Assembly (NCBI GenBank): GCA_015228895.1
Contig: JADGCR010000040.1
Location: 1 to 14,107, forward strand
DNA length: 14,107 bases
Source of the DNA: Magnetococcales bacterium
Lineage (GTDB): Bacteria; Pseudomonadota; Magnetococcia; Magnetococcales; Magnetaquicoccaceae
Direction: 5' to 3'
Below, piece by piece: positions 13,414 to 14,107 of this stretch. The translations under genes were made by a program, and so were the position numbers. The notes below the pieces were generated by a model. The model had not been told where the DNA came from, made no database searches, and worked only from the letters and a program-made list of their open reading frames with translations. Numbering within the stretch: the stretch's first letter is position 1; each line of letters begins with the position of its first letter.

Positions 13414-14107
13414 CTATCGGATCCCCTGGCCCATTCGCTCCCAGCGGGGTTTGCCCGCCATCCGGTCCCAGGACCAGAACAGCGCCACCGCCCGTCCCAC
13501 CAGTCGGTAGGCCGGCACATATCCCCAAAAGCGACTGTCGTTGCTGTTGTCGCGGTTGTCACCCATGACGAAATAGTGATCCGGGGGGGTGACCTCCTCC
13601 GTGGTCTGATCCCCGCCGGCGAAGGGGCGCAGCAGGATGGTGTGGGGTTGCTCTCCCAGTTTCTCCAGATAACGTTGGGATTCCACCTGCTGCTCGAACT
13701 CGTTGTAGTACAGAAACACGCCGTCGGCCTGCGTCGGCACCGGCTCCCCGTTCACGAACAGCCGTTTTTCCCGATAGGCGATCCGGTCGCCGGGCAGACC
13801 GACGATCCGCTTGATGTAATCCTTGGCCGGGTCCTTGGGATATTCGAACACCGCGATCTCGCCCCGTTTCGGGGGGGCGTCCATCCAGATCCGCTCCCGG
13901 GTGAAAGGGATGCGGTACCCATAGGCGAACTTGTTGACAAACAGATAATCCCCCACCAGCAACGTGGGAATCATCGAGCCGGAAGGAATCTTGAACGGCT
14001 CCACCACAAAGGTCCGCACCATGAAGGCGATCCCCACGGCCATGGCGATGGCCTCGTAGTATTCGGCGGTCACGCTGCCGCTGTCCGGGAACTTTTTGCC
14101 GCCGATC
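13414..14107 (-). CDS. lepB: Signal peptidase I (5' end beyond window)
   Basis: LepB removes signal peptides from exported proteins at the outer face of the cytoplasmic membrane, using a Ser/Lys dyad. Numbered from the GTG at 14073, there is a membrane segment (about 5-22), then IPSGSMIPTLLVGDYLFVNK with the nucleophile Ser33. The lysine motif DYIKRIVGLPGD holds Lys88, and MGDNRDNSNDSR is the conserved C-terminal box. The frame stays open past 14073 to the window edge (IGGKKFPDSGS precedes it), and LepB proteins normally have such a leader. I therefore treat the gene as cut by the edge rather than starting at 14073. It is the first visible gene of the lepB-DUF4845-rnc-era-recO operon. Confidence 0.96.
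   Translation of the reverse strand, partial: IGGKKFPDSGSVTAEYYEAIAMAVGIAFMVRTFVVEPFKIPSGSMIPTLLVGDYLFVNKFAYGYRIPFTRERIWMDAPPKRGEIAVFEYPKDPAKDYIKRIVGLPGDRIAYREKRLFVNGEPVPTQADGVFLYYNEFEQQVESQRYLEKLGEQPHTILLRPFAGGDQTTEEVTPPDHYFVMGDNRDNSNDSRFWGYVPAYRLVGRAVALFWSWDRMAGKPRWERMGQGIR

Overview
The window reads as ordinary chromosomal DNA from a GC-rich Gram-negative bacterium, most likely a proteobacterium. The evidence is the block lepB, DUF4845, rnc, era, recO, the divergent lppC/rsmI pair, a lipoprotein MltA with a standard lipobox, and intrinsic terminators of the usual type. A deep-branching proteobacterium such as a Magnetococcia relative is possible, but that is a guess. I see no plasmid, phage, insertion sequence, CRISPR array or rRNA.

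Layout from left to right. Positions 1-242 hold no gene, only a cluster of a 7-base repeat and the terminator of a minus-strand tRNA-Arg(CCT) at 243-320, which has its own plausible promoter. Positions 321-733 are visibly richer in A+T than the rest and carry one probable small lysine-rich coiled-coil protein on the plus strand. A strong hairpin at 762-798 lies between it and the genes that converge on it.

From 9416 down to 855 runs a tightly packed minus-strand series: an LppC/LpoA-like penicillin-binding-protein activator, an 83-residue hydrophilic protein, a GlcF-like iron-sulfur protein, a Tim44-domain membrane protein, the lytic transglycosylase MltA, a CHASE-PAS-PAS histidine kinase broken by a frameshift at a C8 tract, and a 70-residue unknown. 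Gaps of 11, 17, -4, -4, 15 and 98 bases suggest one operon with a cell-envelope theme: a murein-synthesis activator and a murein hydrolase share it.

rsmI (16S rRNA 2'-O-methyltransferase) is the only well-supported long plus-strand gene and starts 15 bases from lppC. It converges on a second minus-strand operon, lepB (cut by the window edge), DUF4845, rnc, era, recO and a 55-residue Trm112-like protein. Members of this operon touch or overlap: GTPase Era and RNase III serve ribosome and RNA maturation, RecO serves recombinational repair, and LepB processes exported proteins.

No clearly new system is visible. The points most worth a second look are the frameshifted sensor kinase, the hairpin and small-protein locus beside the tRNA, and the small unrecognised proteins in the envelope operon.
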